From Fibrobacter sp. (GTDB lineage Bacteria > Fibrobacterota > Fibrobacteria > Fibrobacterales > Fibrobacteraceae), in assembly GCA_017615055.1 (NCBI GenBank), contig JAGAAW010000103.1, positions 1 through 41,923 on the forward strand: DNA of 41,923 nucleotides, read 5' to 3'. Below are positions 1-8,510 of the stretch, in pieces. Positions within the stretch are counted from its first letter, which is position 1. Each line of letters starts with the position of its first letter. A program made the translations under genes and the position numbers. The notes beneath the pieces were generated by a model. It saw nothing but the letters and a program-made list of their open reading frames with translations. It did no database searches and had not been told where the DNA came from.

Positions 1-1
1 C

Positions 2-1342
2 AAGTACCTGGACAACCTTGAAGCCGAGCGCGAAGAAGAAGCCGAACTCAAGGGCGAAACCTACGAGCGAATCATTGATAAGAAATTCCGTTGGAACACC
101 TGGGCCGCCCCGAAGACCAAGAACGGCGAACCCGACCACGCCAGGGCACTCACCGGCGATGGCCTCACGGACTTCGTGAACAACAAGCTGTTCCCTTACC
201 TCAAAAAGTTCAAGGAAACCGCCACCACGCCGCAATCGCTGGAATACAAGATTGGCGAAATCTTCGGTGAACTCCGCAACAAAATAACGAGCGGCTACAA
301 CCTTCGTGAAATCCTGTGGTATGCCGACGCGCTGAGTTTCCAGAGCAGCGAAGACAAGCACGAAATGAGCCACCTGTACGAAGACAAAATCCGCAGGATG
401 GGCAACGCAGGCCGTAACGGCGGCGAATACTACACGCCGCGTCCGCTTATCCGTACCATAGTCCGCATCATCGACCCGAAAATCGGCGAGACCGTGCTAG
501 ACCCGGCTTGCGGAAGTGCTGGGTTCCTTTGCGAAGCCTACGCCTACATGAAGCAAAAAGTCAAGAACGTTGCCGACAGGGAAACGTTGCAGAAGAAAAC
601 ATTCTACGGACAAGAGAAGAAGGGCCTTGCTTACATCATCGGCATCATGAACATGATTTTGCACGGCGTGAACGCACCGAATATTCTGCACACAAATACC
701 TTGTCCGAAAACATGGCGAACGTGGAACAGAAAATGCATAAGGACGTCATCATCGCGAACCCGCCCTTCGGTGGCAAGGAACGCGCCGAGGTCCAGCAGA
801 ATTTTTCCATCAAGACGAGCGAAACTGCCTACCTCTTTATGCAGTACTTTGTCAAACTGCTCAAGGCGGGCGGCCGCGCGGGCATCGTCATCAAGAACAC
901 CTTCCTTTCAAACACCGACAACGCTTCGGTCATGTTGCGCAAGGAACTCTTGGAAAATTGCGACCTGCACACGATTCTCGATTTGCCGAGCGGCGTGTTT
1001 ACAGGCGCAGGCGTAAAGACCGTCGTGCTCTTCTTCGAAAAGGGTCGCCCCACCGAAAAAATCTGGTACTACCAGCCGGACTTTGGCCGCAACCTAGGCA
1101 AGACGAACCCGCTCACCGAGGATGACCTTGCGGAATTCGTGAAGTTGCAGAAGAAAAAGACCGACAGTGAAAAATCGTGGACCGTGAACGTCAAGGATTT
1201 GAACCCCGAAACATACGATCTCTCGGTGAAAAATCCCAACAAGAAAACCGAAGTCGAACTCCGCGACGCCAAAACCATCATCAAGGAAATGCAGAAACTA
1301 GACGAAGAGAATAGGAAAATCCTTGCCAACTTGTCGATATGA
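2..1342 (+). CDS. hsdM: Type I restriction-modification DNA methyltransferase subunit HsdM (5' partial)
   Basis: Adenine-N6 methyltransferase subunit of a type I restriction-modification complex; with HsdS it methylates the host's recognition sites. The frame is open from base 2, so the gene begins before the window, and the GTG at 176 is internal. The visible part starts in the HsdM N-terminal helical domain. Counting from codon 176, the SAM-binding motif DPACGSAGF lies at about residues 109-117 and the catalytic NPPF motif at 195-198, both intact. The C-terminal helical tail is complete and ends in TGA at 1342. It is followed by 121 nt of repeat-rich spacer, then hsdS and hsdR on the same strand. 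Family assignment is firm; the recognition sequence cannot be read from this subunit. Confidence 0.95.
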   Translation, partial: KYLDNLEAEREEEAELKGETYERIIDKKFRWNTWAAPKTKNGEPDHARALTGDGLTDFVNNKLFPYLKKFKETATTPQSLEYKIGEIFGELRNKITSGYNLREILWYADALSFQSSEDKHEMSHLYEDKIRRMGNAGRNGGEYYTPRPLIRTIVRIIDPKIGETVLDPACGSAGFLCEAYAYMKQKVKNVADRETLQKKTFYGQEKKGLAYIIGIMNMILHGVNAPNILHTNTLSENMANVEQKMHKDVIIANPPFGGKERAEVQQNFSIKTSETAYLFMQYFVKLLKAGGRAGIVIKNTFLSNTDNASVMLRKELLENCDLHTILDLPSGVFTGAGVKTVVLFFEKGRPTEKIWYYQPDFGRNLGKTNPLTEDDLAEFVKLQKKKTDSEKSWTVNVKDLNPETYDLSVKNPNKKTEVELRDAKTIIKEMQKLDEENRKILANLSI

Positions 1343-1350
1343 GAACTGTG

Positions 1351-1441
1351 TCATTCTGGAGCGAAGCGATAGAATCCAAAGCGTTAAACAAAGTGTCACC
1401 CTGAGTCCCGGAACAAGTCCGGGATAAACAAAGTCGAATGG
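1351..1441. repeat. Dispersed repeat cluster between hsdM and hsdS
   Basis: The hsdM-hsdS spacer holds two repeat-like elements. At 1351-1377 is a TCATTCTGGAGCGAAGCGA-type element, closely related to the copy inside hsdS at 1994-2018. At 1397-1439 a CACCCTGAG...GTCGAATGGGT frame encloses a hairpin with arms TCCCGGA (1406-1412) and TCCGGGA (1418-1424) around the loop ACAAG. No T-run follows, so this does not look like a terminator, and hsdS can still be read from the hsdM transcript. Such elements are familiar as dispersed intergenic repeats in several phyla; their function is unknown. Confidence 0.7.
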
Positions 1442-1463
1442 GTCTAAGCAACCGGAGAATGTT

Positions 1464-2621
1464 ATGAGCAAATGGGAATGGAAAGAATTTGAAGATTGTA
1501 TAGAACGTGTCAAGTATACGACAAAAATCCCTAGCAAAGATTACTTGCAAGAGGGCGAATTCCCTATTGTGTCACAAGAAGATTGTTTGATTTCTGGATA
1601 TTGGAACGATAGAAGTGATTTGTTCAAAGTAACAAAGCCGATTGTAATTTTTGGAGACCATACAAAGGTTTTGAAATATATTGACTTTGATTTTGTTCTT
1701 GGCGCAGATGGTGTGAAAATCTTATGTCCGAAAGATTATCTTAATGCTCACTTTTTCTTCTATTTTCTAAAAAATGTGAACTTTGATAATTTAGGATACG
1801 CCCGTCATTACAGATTATTAAAAGAATTGTCAGTTCCCATTCCACCTCTTTCGGAGCAGAAACGCATAGTCAAATTTCTTGACGAAGAATTCTCAAAAAT
1901 AGACACGCTCAAAACAAACGCCGAAACCAACCTCAAAAACGCCAAGGAACTATTCGAAACCACCCTTGAAAAAGAACTGAACCCACTATCACGTCATTCT
2001 GAGCGTAGCGAAGAATCCAGAGCGGATTTACCCACCGGCTGGGAATGGAAGAAAATTGGTGATTTTTGTGAAACATCTTCTGGTGGAACTCCTTTAAAAC
2101 AACATAATGAATATTATGAAAACGGGAATATCCCTTGGTTGAGAAGTGGAGAGGTTTGTCAAAAAGAAATTTTTGAAACAGAAATGTATATAACGCAAAA
2201 AGGGATGGAAAATTCATCAGCAAAGTATTTCCCCGAAAATAGCGTTGTTGTTGCAATGTATGGAGCCACGGCAGGACAAGTTGGTATAGTTCGTTTTAGA
2301 ACAACAACGAATCAGGCTGTTTGTGGCATTTTCCCAAATGAAAAATATAAAACAGAATATTTGTATTACGCTTTGTTGAGTAAAAAGAAAGAGCTGGTTG
2401 CTCAGGCGGTTGGTGGTGCACAACCCAATATATCGCAAATAAAAATAAGAAATCTCCAAATCCCCCTCCCGCCTCTTTCCGTCCAGAAAGAAATTGTCGC
2501 TCGCCTAGACAAACTCTCCGAGAACGTCAAACGCCTCGAAGCAAACTACAAACAAATTATCGCCGACTGCGACGAACTCAAAAAATCCATCTTGAAGAAA
2601 ACTTTCGAGGGGGAATCCTAA
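1464..2621 (+). CDS. hsdS: Type I restriction-modification specificity subunit HsdS
   Basis: DNA-recognition subunit of the type I complex, 385 aa. It has the usual two-fold layout: target recognition domain 1 (about residues 1-125), a conserved helical spacer starting near the IPPLSEQKRIVKFLDEE segment (about 126-170), target recognition domain 2 (about 190-330) and a second helical repeat starting near IPLPPLSVQKEIVARLD. Both recognition domains are visibly richer in A/T than the conserved helices, the usual sign that they have been exchanged horizontally. Just before domain 2 the frame runs through a dispersed repeat that encodes HSERSEESR. hsdR starts 3 nt after the stop, so the two are surely co-transcribed. 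The start ATG at 1464 follows GGAG at 1453-1456. Confidence 0.95.
   Translation: MSKWEWKEFEDCIERVKYTTKIPSKDYLQEGEFPIVSQEDCLISGYWNDRSDLFKVTKPIVIFGDHTKVLKYIDFDFVLGADGVKILCPKDYLNAHFFFYFLKNVNFDNLGYARHYRLLKELSVPIPPLSEQKRIVKFLDEEFSKIDTLKTNAETNLKNAKELFETTLEKELNPLSRHSERSEESRADLPTGWEWKKIGDFCETSSGGTPLKQHNEYYENGNIPWLRSGEVCQKEIFETEMYITQKGMENSSAKYFPENSVVVAMYGATAGQVGIVRFRTTTNQAVCGIFPNEKYKTEYLYYALLSKKKELVAQAVGGAQPNISQIKIRNLQIPLPPLSVQKEIVARLDKLSENVKRLEANYKQIIADCDELKKSILKKTFEGES
1994..2018 (+). repeat. Dispersed repeat inside hsdS, read in frame
   Basis: A TCATTCTGAGCGTAGCGAAG-type repeat lies within hsdS and is translated as HSERSEESR, at the junction between the first helical spacer and target recognition domain 2. 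A near-identical element sits in the hsdM-hsdS spacer at 1351-1377. The copy preserves the reading frame. Confidence 0.8.
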
Positions 2622-2624
2622 GTT

Positions 2625-4970
2625 ATGAACGAGTCCGATACCAGAAGAAAGAAGATTGACCCCAAGCTGAAAGAAGCCTTGTGGGAAGTGACGCCGGACA
2701 GCGCCATTTATACGGAGCAGTCTGCTTACGAGATTTCTCCGGGGCGAATCGGCCATGCCGAACGCAATCCCAAGAAAATCGACTACCTTCTGGTTTACAA
2801 GGGCATCAAGATTGCCATCGTCGAGGCGAAAAAGGATGAACTCGATGTAAGCGAGGGCGTGCCGCAAGCCAAGGAATATGCGGAACGCATGAACATCCGC
2901 TTCACGTATTCTTGCAACGGCGATAAAATCTGGGCAATCGATATGCAGACGGGTGAGGAAGGCTTTGTCGATGCATTCCCGACACCGCAAGAACTCTGGG
3001 AACGACTTTATCCTGAAAACAATCCGCTCCGCGACAAGCTGAATGCAGTTCCGTTCAACAGGGATGGCGGCAAGTCTACCCGCTACTATCAGGAAATCGC
3101 TGTCAATAACGTCATGGATGCTATTTCCCGAAAGCAAGACCGCGTCTTGCTCACGCTTGCAACGGGAACGGGTAAAACCTACATCGCTTTTCAAATCTGC
3201 TGGAAAATTTTCAAGGCGCATTGGAATGTTGATGGAACGGAACGCTTGCCGCGTATCTTGTTCCTTGCCGACCGCAATATTCTCTCGAATCAGGCTCTCA
3301 ATGATTTCGGACAATTTGACGAAAATGCCATGTGTCGCATTACGCCGGAATCTATTGCCAAATCAAAAGGCGTGCCCAAGGGCCCGAGCATCTATTTCAG
3401 CATTTTCCAGACGATGATGACCTCGTTGAATGGAAAATTCGTTTATGAAAATTATCCCGAAGATTTCTTTGACCTTGTCATCATTGACGAATGCCATCGC
3501 GGTGCCGCTAACGACGAAAGCCGCTGGCGTGATATTCTTGATTATTTCCAGCGGGCGTATCACTTGGGCCTGACCGCGACACCCAAGAAAAATGAAAACG
3601 CCAATACCTACGAGTATTTCGGAAAGCCTGTCTATGTGTATTCTCTGAAGCAGGGAATCGAGGACGGTTTCTTGACGCCTTACCGTGTCCGAATTTCTTC
3701 TAGCAATATTGACAACTACATCTACGATCCCGAAGACGATGTAGAAAGCGGCGAAATTGACCCGAACAAAATTTATACGGAAACGGATTTTTATCACGGC
3801 AACATCAAGATTCGAGAACGAGATGAGTTTAGGGTTGAAGAATTCCTGAAACAGATTGACCCCGACGAAAAAACGATTGTGTTCGGTGCGACGCAGGCCC
3901 ACGCGGCCATTCTGCGGGACCTCATCAATCAGCATTCTCGCAAGCCCAACGTGAATTATTGTAAGCGAGTCACCAGTGACGATGGCGACAAGGGCGAAGC
4001 CGATTTGAAGACTTTCCAGGATAATGAAAAACTGTTGCCCACGATTCTCACGACATCGCAAAAACTCTCGACAGGTGTAGATGCCAAGAATGTCCGCAAC
4101 ATCGTGCTGATGCGGCCCGTAAACAACATCATTGAATTTAAGCAGATTATCGGTCGCGGCACGAGACTTTTCGACGGAAAGTATTTCTTCACCATTTACG
4201 ATTTCGTTGGTGCGAGCAAGAACTTTAGCGACCCCGAATGGGATGGCGAACCGATTGTGGATACGCCGGAACCGCCCGACGGTGGAAAACCTGATGGTGG
4301 AAATGGCGGGGGGAGAAAGACACCGCAACCGAAGCCTTGTAAAATCTGTGGCAATCTTCCGTGCACATGCGACGCAAACGTGAAAGAAAACAATTGCGTT
4401 GAAATTAAACTTTCTGACGGGCATGTTTTGCGATTGCGTGCCCAGTGGCAAGAAAAATTTATGTTCGATGGCGAACTCATAACGCTCGAACAGTTTATCA
4501 AAATCCTCTTCGGCAAGATTCCGGAGTTCTTCAAGGACAGTCAAGATTTGCGAGCCCGCTGGTCTGACCCCACGACCCGCGAAGCGTTGCTGCAGAACTT
4601 GAGCGACAACGGATTCAGTAAAGAAAGGCTCCGCCAAGTGCAGGCCTTGACGCAGAACGAAAAATGCGACCTGCTCGATGTGCTGGAACTCATCGCATAC
4701 AACAAGAGCCCCATGGAACGCGCCGAGAGAGTCCGCTTGATGCACGAAGAAATCCTGAACGAAATATCCGAAAAGCAAGTCCCCTTTATGGAATTTGTCT
4801 TACAGCAGTATGTGGAAAACGGAGTCGATGAACTTTCGCTGAACCAGTTGCCCGAACTCGTCAAACTCAAGTACGGCACCATCAAGGACGCCTGTGATAA
4901 AATGGGTGTGACCGGCAAAGATCTGAAGAAGCTCTTCACCGATTTCCAGAAGACGTTGTATGTAGCGTAG
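2625..4970 (+). CDS. hsdR: Type I restriction endonuclease subunit HsdR
   Basis: Translocase/nuclease subunit of the type I system, 781 aa. The N-terminal PD-(D/E)XK nuclease shows D53 and E67-A-K69. The superfamily 2 helicase motor has Walker A ATGTGKT at 179-185, DECH at 288-291 and TATP at 317-320, then a second RecA lobe with a QIIGRGTRL motif VI. A glycine/proline linker and a small Cys cluster (C-x2-C-x4-C-x-C, about residues 566-575) precede the C-terminal domain, which resembles the EcoEI-type R C-terminus. All motifs look intact, so the system should be active. The ATG is 3 nt after the hsdS stop. A strong terminator follows at 5039-5079. Confidence 0.95.
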   Translation: MNESDTRRKKIDPKLKEALWEVTPDSAIYTEQSAYEISPGRIGHAERNPKKIDYLLVYKGIKIAIVEAKKDELDVSEGVPQAKEYAERMNIRFTYSCNGDKIWAIDMQTGEEGFVDAFPTPQELWERLYPENNPLRDKLNAVPFNRDGGKSTRYYQEIAVNNVMDAISRKQDRVLLTLATGTGKTYIAFQICWKIFKAHWNVDGTERLPRILFLADRNILSNQALNDFGQFDENAMCRITPESIAKSKGVPKGPSIYFSIFQTMMTSLNGKFVYENYPEDFFDLVIIDECHRGAANDESRWRDILDYFQRAYHLGLTATPKKNENANTYEYFGKPVYVYSLKQGIEDGFLTPYRVRISSSNIDNYIYDPEDDVESGEIDPNKIYTETDFYHGNIKIRERDEFRVEEFLKQIDPDEKTIVFGATQAHAAILRDLINQHSRKPNVNYCKRVTSDDGDKGEADLKTFQDNEKLLPTILTTSQKLSTGVDAKNVRNIVLMRPVNNIIEFKQIIGRGTRLFDGKYFFTIYDFVGASKNFSDPEWDGEPIVDTPEPPDGGKPDGGNGGGRKTPQPKPCKICGNLPCTCDANVKENNCVEIKLSDGHVLRLRAQWQEKFMFDGELITLEQFIKILFGKIPEFFKDSQDLRARWSDPTTREALLQNLSDNGFSKERLRQVQALTQNEKCDLLDVLELIAYNKSPMERAERVRLMHEEILNEISEKQVPFMEFVLQQYVENGVDELSLNQLPELVKLKYGTIKDACDKMGVTGKDLKKLFTDFQKTLYVA

Positions 4971-4977
4971 TTGTTTG

Positions 4978-4995
4978 CTATTGTAAAATTTTCTT
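4978..4995 (+). repeat. 18-bp direct repeat, copy 1
   Basis: CTATTGTAAAATTTTCTT, 7 nt after the hsdR stop. An identical copy lies at 6548-6565, 6 nt after the stop of the following gene. In both places a C-rich run ending in CCTA comes next. Confidence 0.75.
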
Positions 4996-5038
4996 GCTCC
5001 CCTAGCCAAGTTTCTGAATATTAGGTACATTAATGCCT

Positions 5039-5079
5039 GACGCGTTTCTCCGTCTAAATGGAGAAATGCGTCTTTTTTT
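5039..5079 (+). terminator. Rho-independent terminator after hsdR
   Basis: A 13-bp stem (5039-5051 with 5060-5072, one G-T pair) around an 8-nt loop, followed at once by seven T residues at 5073-5079. It ends the hsdMSR transcript before the AlbA_2 regulator gene. Confidence 0.92.
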
Positions 5080-5113
5080 ATTCTGGGGTTGACGCGCCCG
5101 CATGGAGGCCGTA

Positions 5114-6541
5114 ATGACCAAAGAAGAAATTTTAGCAGGCGAATCAGAACTGCTTGAGTTCAAGCGGGATGTTCCCGAACAAAGCGTCAAATATATCAAG
5201 ACTGTTGTTGCCTTCGCTAACGGCAAGGGAGGAACAATCGTCTTTGGCGTGGACGATAAAACTCATAAAATTGTAGGCATAAAAAAGAGTGAGGTCTTTC
5301 AGAAAGCCGACACCATCGCTGATACGATTTTCAACAGTTGCGAGCCCAAAATCAGGCCGTGCATCAATCTTCAGGAAATCGACAAGCGTCACATTATCGT
5401 GGTGACGGTGCCTTCTGGAATGCAACAGCCCTATTACGTAAAGAGCATGGGGATTACCGAAGGCACTTTTGTTCGCGTAGCGGCAACGACCCGCGAAGCC
5501 GAACGTTACATGCTTAAGGAATTGGTTCTTGAAGGTGAAAACGAATCGTACGATCAACAGTCAATAGGCAAAAACGTTACGAAGGAAGAAGTCGAAAATC
5601 TTTGTGATAAGATTTATGAATTTACGGTCGGGACATTGAGCAAAAAGGAGCGTGCGGCTTTGCGTAGGCCGACCATAAACCAGTTGCTTTCATGGAAACT
5701 ATTGAGAAAGGATGGCCGCTATTTAGTGGCCTCAAATGGATTTAAACTTTTGCAGGGCGCAAACGAGGATTTCCCTGATGCGAAAATTCAATGTGCCGTA
5801 TTCAAAGGAAATGTTCGGGGCGATTTCTTGAAGCGCCAAAATATGGAAGGGCCTCTTTTTGAACAGATTGAATCGGCCTATCAGTTTGTAATGCAGAATT
5901 TGCCTATTCAGTCTAAGGTAAAGGGACTTTTTAGGCACGATAATTCCCTCTTGCCCGAATCTGCCGTGCGCGAATCCATTGCAAATGCGGTGTGCCACCG
6001 CAGTTACCTAATCCCCCGCAAGGTGCAGGTGGCATTGTATGATGACCGCCTAGAAGTGACATCCCCAGGGACGCTTTGCAGGGATATCACCTTGGAGAAA
6101 ATGCGCGAAGGAATGTCTAGTGTGCGCAACAAGGGAATTGCCGAAACGTTTATCTATATGCGCATTGTCGAAACATGGGGCAGCGGCATTCCAAACATCT
6201 ATAAAACGATGCAAGAAAGTGGGTTGCCGGAACCCGTGCTGCAGGATTTTCATGGAGATTTTAGGATAACTTTATATTGGAAATGGAAACTACCCAAAAC
6301 TACCCAAAACTACCCTAAAGACTACCCAATAACTACCCAAAAGATGTCTGAAATGGAACTAAAAATCCTTGGAGTAATCAAGGAAAACAGCAACTTGTCT
6401 CGTAATGAAATTGCCAGAACTCTTGGATGCATCACTCCTGATGGCGTAAAATATCATCTTTCTAATTTGCAAAAGAAGGGGTTGTTGAAACGAGTTGGCG
6501 GGAGAAAAGAAGGTTGTTGGGAAGTCCTAATTGATATTTAG
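5114..6541 (+). CDS. AlbA_2/Schlafen-type DNA-binding, GHKL ATP-binding transcriptional regulator
   Basis: Putative ATP-binding regulator, 475 aa from ATG 5114. This start is preferred over ATG 5102 because GGAGG at 5104-5108 sits 5 nt before it. The N-terminal 110 residues match the AlbA_2 (Schlafen-like) domain, with ELLEFKRDVP and FANGKGGTIVFGVDD segments. The middle and C-terminal half matches the RecG-C-like GHKL domain, with an ESIANAVCHRSY N-box and a GSGIPNIY segment. A low-complexity linker built on repeated ACTACCCAA units (about 6291-6342) leads to a C-terminal winged helix (about residues 416-475). Proteins of this type are common passengers in type I restriction loci. Its role there is not settled; regulation of the island is an inference. 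Confidence 0.85.
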   Translation: MTKEEILAGESELLEFKRDVPEQSVKYIKTVVAFANGKGGTIVFGVDDKTHKIVGIKKSEVFQKADTIADTIFNSCEPKIRPCINLQEIDKRHIIVVTVPSGMQQPYYVKSMGITEGTFVRVAATTREAERYMLKELVLEGENESYDQQSIGKNVTKEEVENLCDKIYEFTVGTLSKKERAALRRPTINQLLSWKLLRKDGRYLVASNGFKLLQGANEDFPDAKIQCAVFKGNVRGDFLKRQNMEGPLFEQIESAYQFVMQNLPIQSKVKGLFRHDNSLLPESAVRESIANAVCHRSYLIPRKVQVALYDDRLEVTSPGTLCRDITLEKMREGMSSVRNKGIAETFIYMRIVETWGSGIPNIYKTMQESGLPEPVLQDFHGDFRITLYWKWKLPKTTQNYPKDYPITTQKMSEMELKILGVIKENSNLSRNEIARTLGCITPDGVKYHLSNLQKKGLLKRVGGRKEGCWEVLIDI

Positions 6542-6547
6542 GAAATC

Positions 6548-6565
6548 CTATTGTAAAATTTTCTT
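6548..6565 (+). repeat. 18-bp direct repeat, copy 2
   Basis: Identical to 4978-4995. The two copies bracket the terminator and the AlbA_2 regulator gene, as if that gene were a cassette of about 1.57 kb. Confidence 0.75.
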
Positions 6566-6576
6566 CCCCCTATGGC

Positions 6577-6923
6577 GGCGCTTTCAAGAATCAATTGAAA
6601 GGGCTAAAACGGCTTGCGAGGCTAGCGGATTAATTGTTGGGGATCATTTTGCCGACGTCGGCAAAATGATAAATCTTGCCAAAGGAGCCCGGCGTGAAGT
6701 CGCCGATATGAAGCTTTCCCGTTATGCTTGTTACTTGATTGTAATGAACGGGGATCCCCGTAAAGAAGTGATTGCCCTCGGACAAACCCATTTTGCCGTA
6801 GGCAATAAAGTCCGCCAGACTATCGCCGAACTCGGCGGAACAATGCCGGAAAACCTTCCCACTCCCAAGGTTAGCGCTAAAAAGTTAAAGCAGGAACGCA
6901 AGAAAGCCATTGCGGAGAAATAA
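6577..6923 (+). pseudogene. Remnant of a DinD-like (DNA-damage-inducible protein D) gene
   Basis: An open frame (131 codons from 6531, with unrelated leading residues) matches two separate parts of DinD. From about 6577 the IERAKTACEASG, DHFADVGKMI and LSRYACYLIVMNGDPRKE segments match the N-terminal half. After GQTHFAV the frame jumps to GNKVRQTIAELGGTMPENL, which belongs near the DinD C-terminus. From memory the family is about 280 aa, so both the first part and roughly 100 internal residues are missing. The internal deletion is in frame, so a short product could still be made, but there is no convincing start site. DinD-like genes often sit in type I restriction loci, which fits the neighbours. 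Confidence 0.75.
6643..6670. repeat. Perfect 28-bp palindrome
   Basis: A gapless palindrome with half-site ATCATTTTGCCGAC, centred at 6656/6657. It lies inside the dinD remnant, where it encodes the family's conserved DHFADVGKM stretch. Confidence 0.9.
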
Positions 6924-7052
6924 CAAGCTTTGACAAGAGACAATGGCGAAGAAGATGAAGAGTTCACAGATGGGGAGGTCACGTAATGGATCTTGCGAAA
7001 TTCGAGAATGCCCTGAAGATAGGGAAACTGCGGCCATAGAGCTCAAGCTTGA

Positions 7053-7208
7053 GCCGTTCCCGAAGAATCCGTTAATCCCGAGTTTATTGAAGATGACGTG
7101 TTCCGCATCATTCAGCCGCTGAATGAAAATTATTCGTTCGACGCGGAAAATGAGGTGGGTGGTCAGAAAGGTGGTCAGAAAGGCGGTCACTGGGAGGTGC
7201 TTGACTAG
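7053..7208 (+). pseudogene. C-terminal fragment of a second AlbA_2-type ATP-binding regulator
   Basis: The frame after the in-frame TGA at 7050-7052 reads NPEFIEDDVFRIIQPL, then NENYSFDAENE, then GGQKGGQKGGHWEVLD and a stop. This is the usual tail of AlbA_2/GHKL regulators: the end of the GHKL domain plus the glycine/lysine linker. Everything upstream of it, and the winged helix, is missing. The stretch 6924-7052 before it holds only short broken frames, including a 17-codon frame at 6985-7038 that follows GGGGAGG. The whole of 6924-7208 reads as deletion-scarred passenger DNA of the restriction island. Confidence 0.65.
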
Positions 7209-7269
7209 CTAATCCCCCGAAATTGCCCGATTGCAGGCATTTTACCCCTAAATTTTGCCGACTTATAAC

Positions 7270-7294
7270 TATATTATTCTTGTAAATCAAGGAG
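7270..7294 (+). promoter_or_regulatory. purT -10 element and ribosome binding site
   Basis: TATATT at 7270-7275 is a good -10; no clear -35 is seen at 16-18 bp. The short leader ends with AAGGAG at 7289-7294, 6 nt before the purT ATG. Confidence 0.55.
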
Positions 7295-7300
7295 TTTAAT

Positions 7301-8485
7301 ATGGCAGAAATCGGTACACCTCTAAGTTCTAGCGCCACCAAGGTGCTGTTTTGCGGAGCTGGCGAACTCGGCAAGGAAGTCATCATCGAGATGATGCGTC
7401 TCGGCGTCGAGGTTATCGCCGTGGACCGTTACGCCAACGCCCCGGGCATGCAGGTGGCTCACCGTAGCCATGTCATCAACATGCTTGACGGTGCCGAACT
7501 CCGTCGCGTGATTGAACTGGAGAAGCCCGACTACATTGTTCCCGAGGTCGAAGCGATTGCGACCGACACGCTCGTGGAACTCGAGAAGGAAGGCTTCAAC
7601 GTCATCCCGACCGCGAAGGCCACAAAACTCACGATGAACCGCGAGGGCATCCGCCGACTCGCCGCCGAGGAACTCGGCATCAAGACGAGCCCGTACCGCT
7701 TTGCCGATAGTTTCGAGGATTTCAAGAAGGCTGTTGCCGAAATCGGCATCCCGTGCGTGGTGAAACCGGTGATGAGTTCCTCGGGCCATGGCCAGAGTGT
7801 CATCAAGACCGAGGCCGATGTGCAGAAGTCCTGGGACATCTCGCAGCACGAGGGCCGCACGGGCCATGCCAGCCGCGTGATTGTGGAAGGCTTTGTGCCG
7901 TTCGATTACGAGATTACGCTCTTGACGGTGCGCCATGTGGGCGGCACCAGCTTCCTTGAACCGGTGGGCCACCACCAGGTGGGCGGCGACTACCAGGAAT
8001 CCTGGCAGCCGCAGCCGATGAAGCCGGAACTGCTGGAACAGGCGAAGGTGATTGCGAAGAAGGTGACGGACGCTCTCGGCGGCCGTGGCATCTTTGGCGT
8101 GGAACTGTTCGTGTGTAAGGACGAGGTGCTGTTCAGTGAAGTCTCTCCGCGCCCGCACGATACCGGCATGGTGACGCTTATTAGCCAGGACCTTTCTGAA
8201 TTTGCGCTGCATGCACGCGCCATTCTCGGCCTGCCCATCCCGAACATCGCGTTCCACGGCCCGAGCGCCTCGAAGGCTATCGTGGTGGACGGCAATTCCG
8301 ACCACATGAAGTTTGGCGGCCTCGAAGAAGTGCTGGCCGAACCCGATACGGCGCTCCGCCTGTTCGGCAAGCCCGAGCTCAAGGGCCACCGCCGCTTGGG
8401 CGTTTTGCTAGCCCGCCGCAATTCTGTGGAAGAAGCCAAGGCGCAGGTCATGGCCATGCGCGAGAAGGTGAAGGTCTCGCTGTAA
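7301..8485 (+). CDS. purT: Formate-dependent phosphoribosylglycinamide formyltransferase PurT
   Basis: Cytosolic purine-synthesis enzyme, 394 aa, that makes formyl-GAR from GAR, formate and ATP. It is an ATP-grasp protein. The N-terminal fold starts with the GAGELGKEV nucleotide-site loop (about residues 25-33), followed by [14 protein letters not shown] and the [10 protein letters not shown] segment. The ATP-grasp core has [12 protein letters not shown] and [17 protein letters not shown], and a [11 protein letters not shown]...[13 protein letters not shown] block carries the metal and substrate residues. Length and motif order are normal for PurT. The start follows AAGGAG by 6 nt. The lipoprotein gene begins 25 nt after its stop with no terminator between, so some read-through is likely. 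Confidence 0.96.
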   Translation: MAEIGTPLSSSATKVLFCGAGELGKEVIIEMMRLGVEVIAVDRYANAPGMQVAHRSHVINMLDGAELRRVIELEKPDYIVPEVEAIATDTLVELEKEGFNVIPTAKATKLTMNREGIRRLAAEELGIKTSPYRFADSFEDFKKAVAEIGIPCVVKPVMSSSGHGQSVIKTEADVQKSWDISQHEGRTGHASRVIVEGFVPFDYEITLLTVRHVGGTSFLEPVGHHQVGGDYQESWQPQPMKPELLEQAKVIAKKVTDALGGRGIFGVELFVCKDEVLFSEVSPRPHDTGMVTLISQDLSEFALHARAILGLPIPNIAFHGPSASKAIVVDGNSDHMKFGGLEEVLAEPDTALRLFGKPELKGHRRLGVLLARRNSVEEAKAQVMAMREKVKVSL

Positions 8486-8510
8486 TTTTTGGGGTTGGAA
8501 AAGAGTATTG

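Noticed and set aside
1397..1424. Hairpin after hsdM as a terminator
   Set aside because: No T-run follows, and hsdS would be cut from its operon; it fits a dispersed repeat better.
3363..4778. Long minus-strand open frame (471 codons) opposite hsdR
   Set aside because: Mirror frame of a G/C-rich third-position gene; hsdR has every expected motif and the mirror product resembles nothing.
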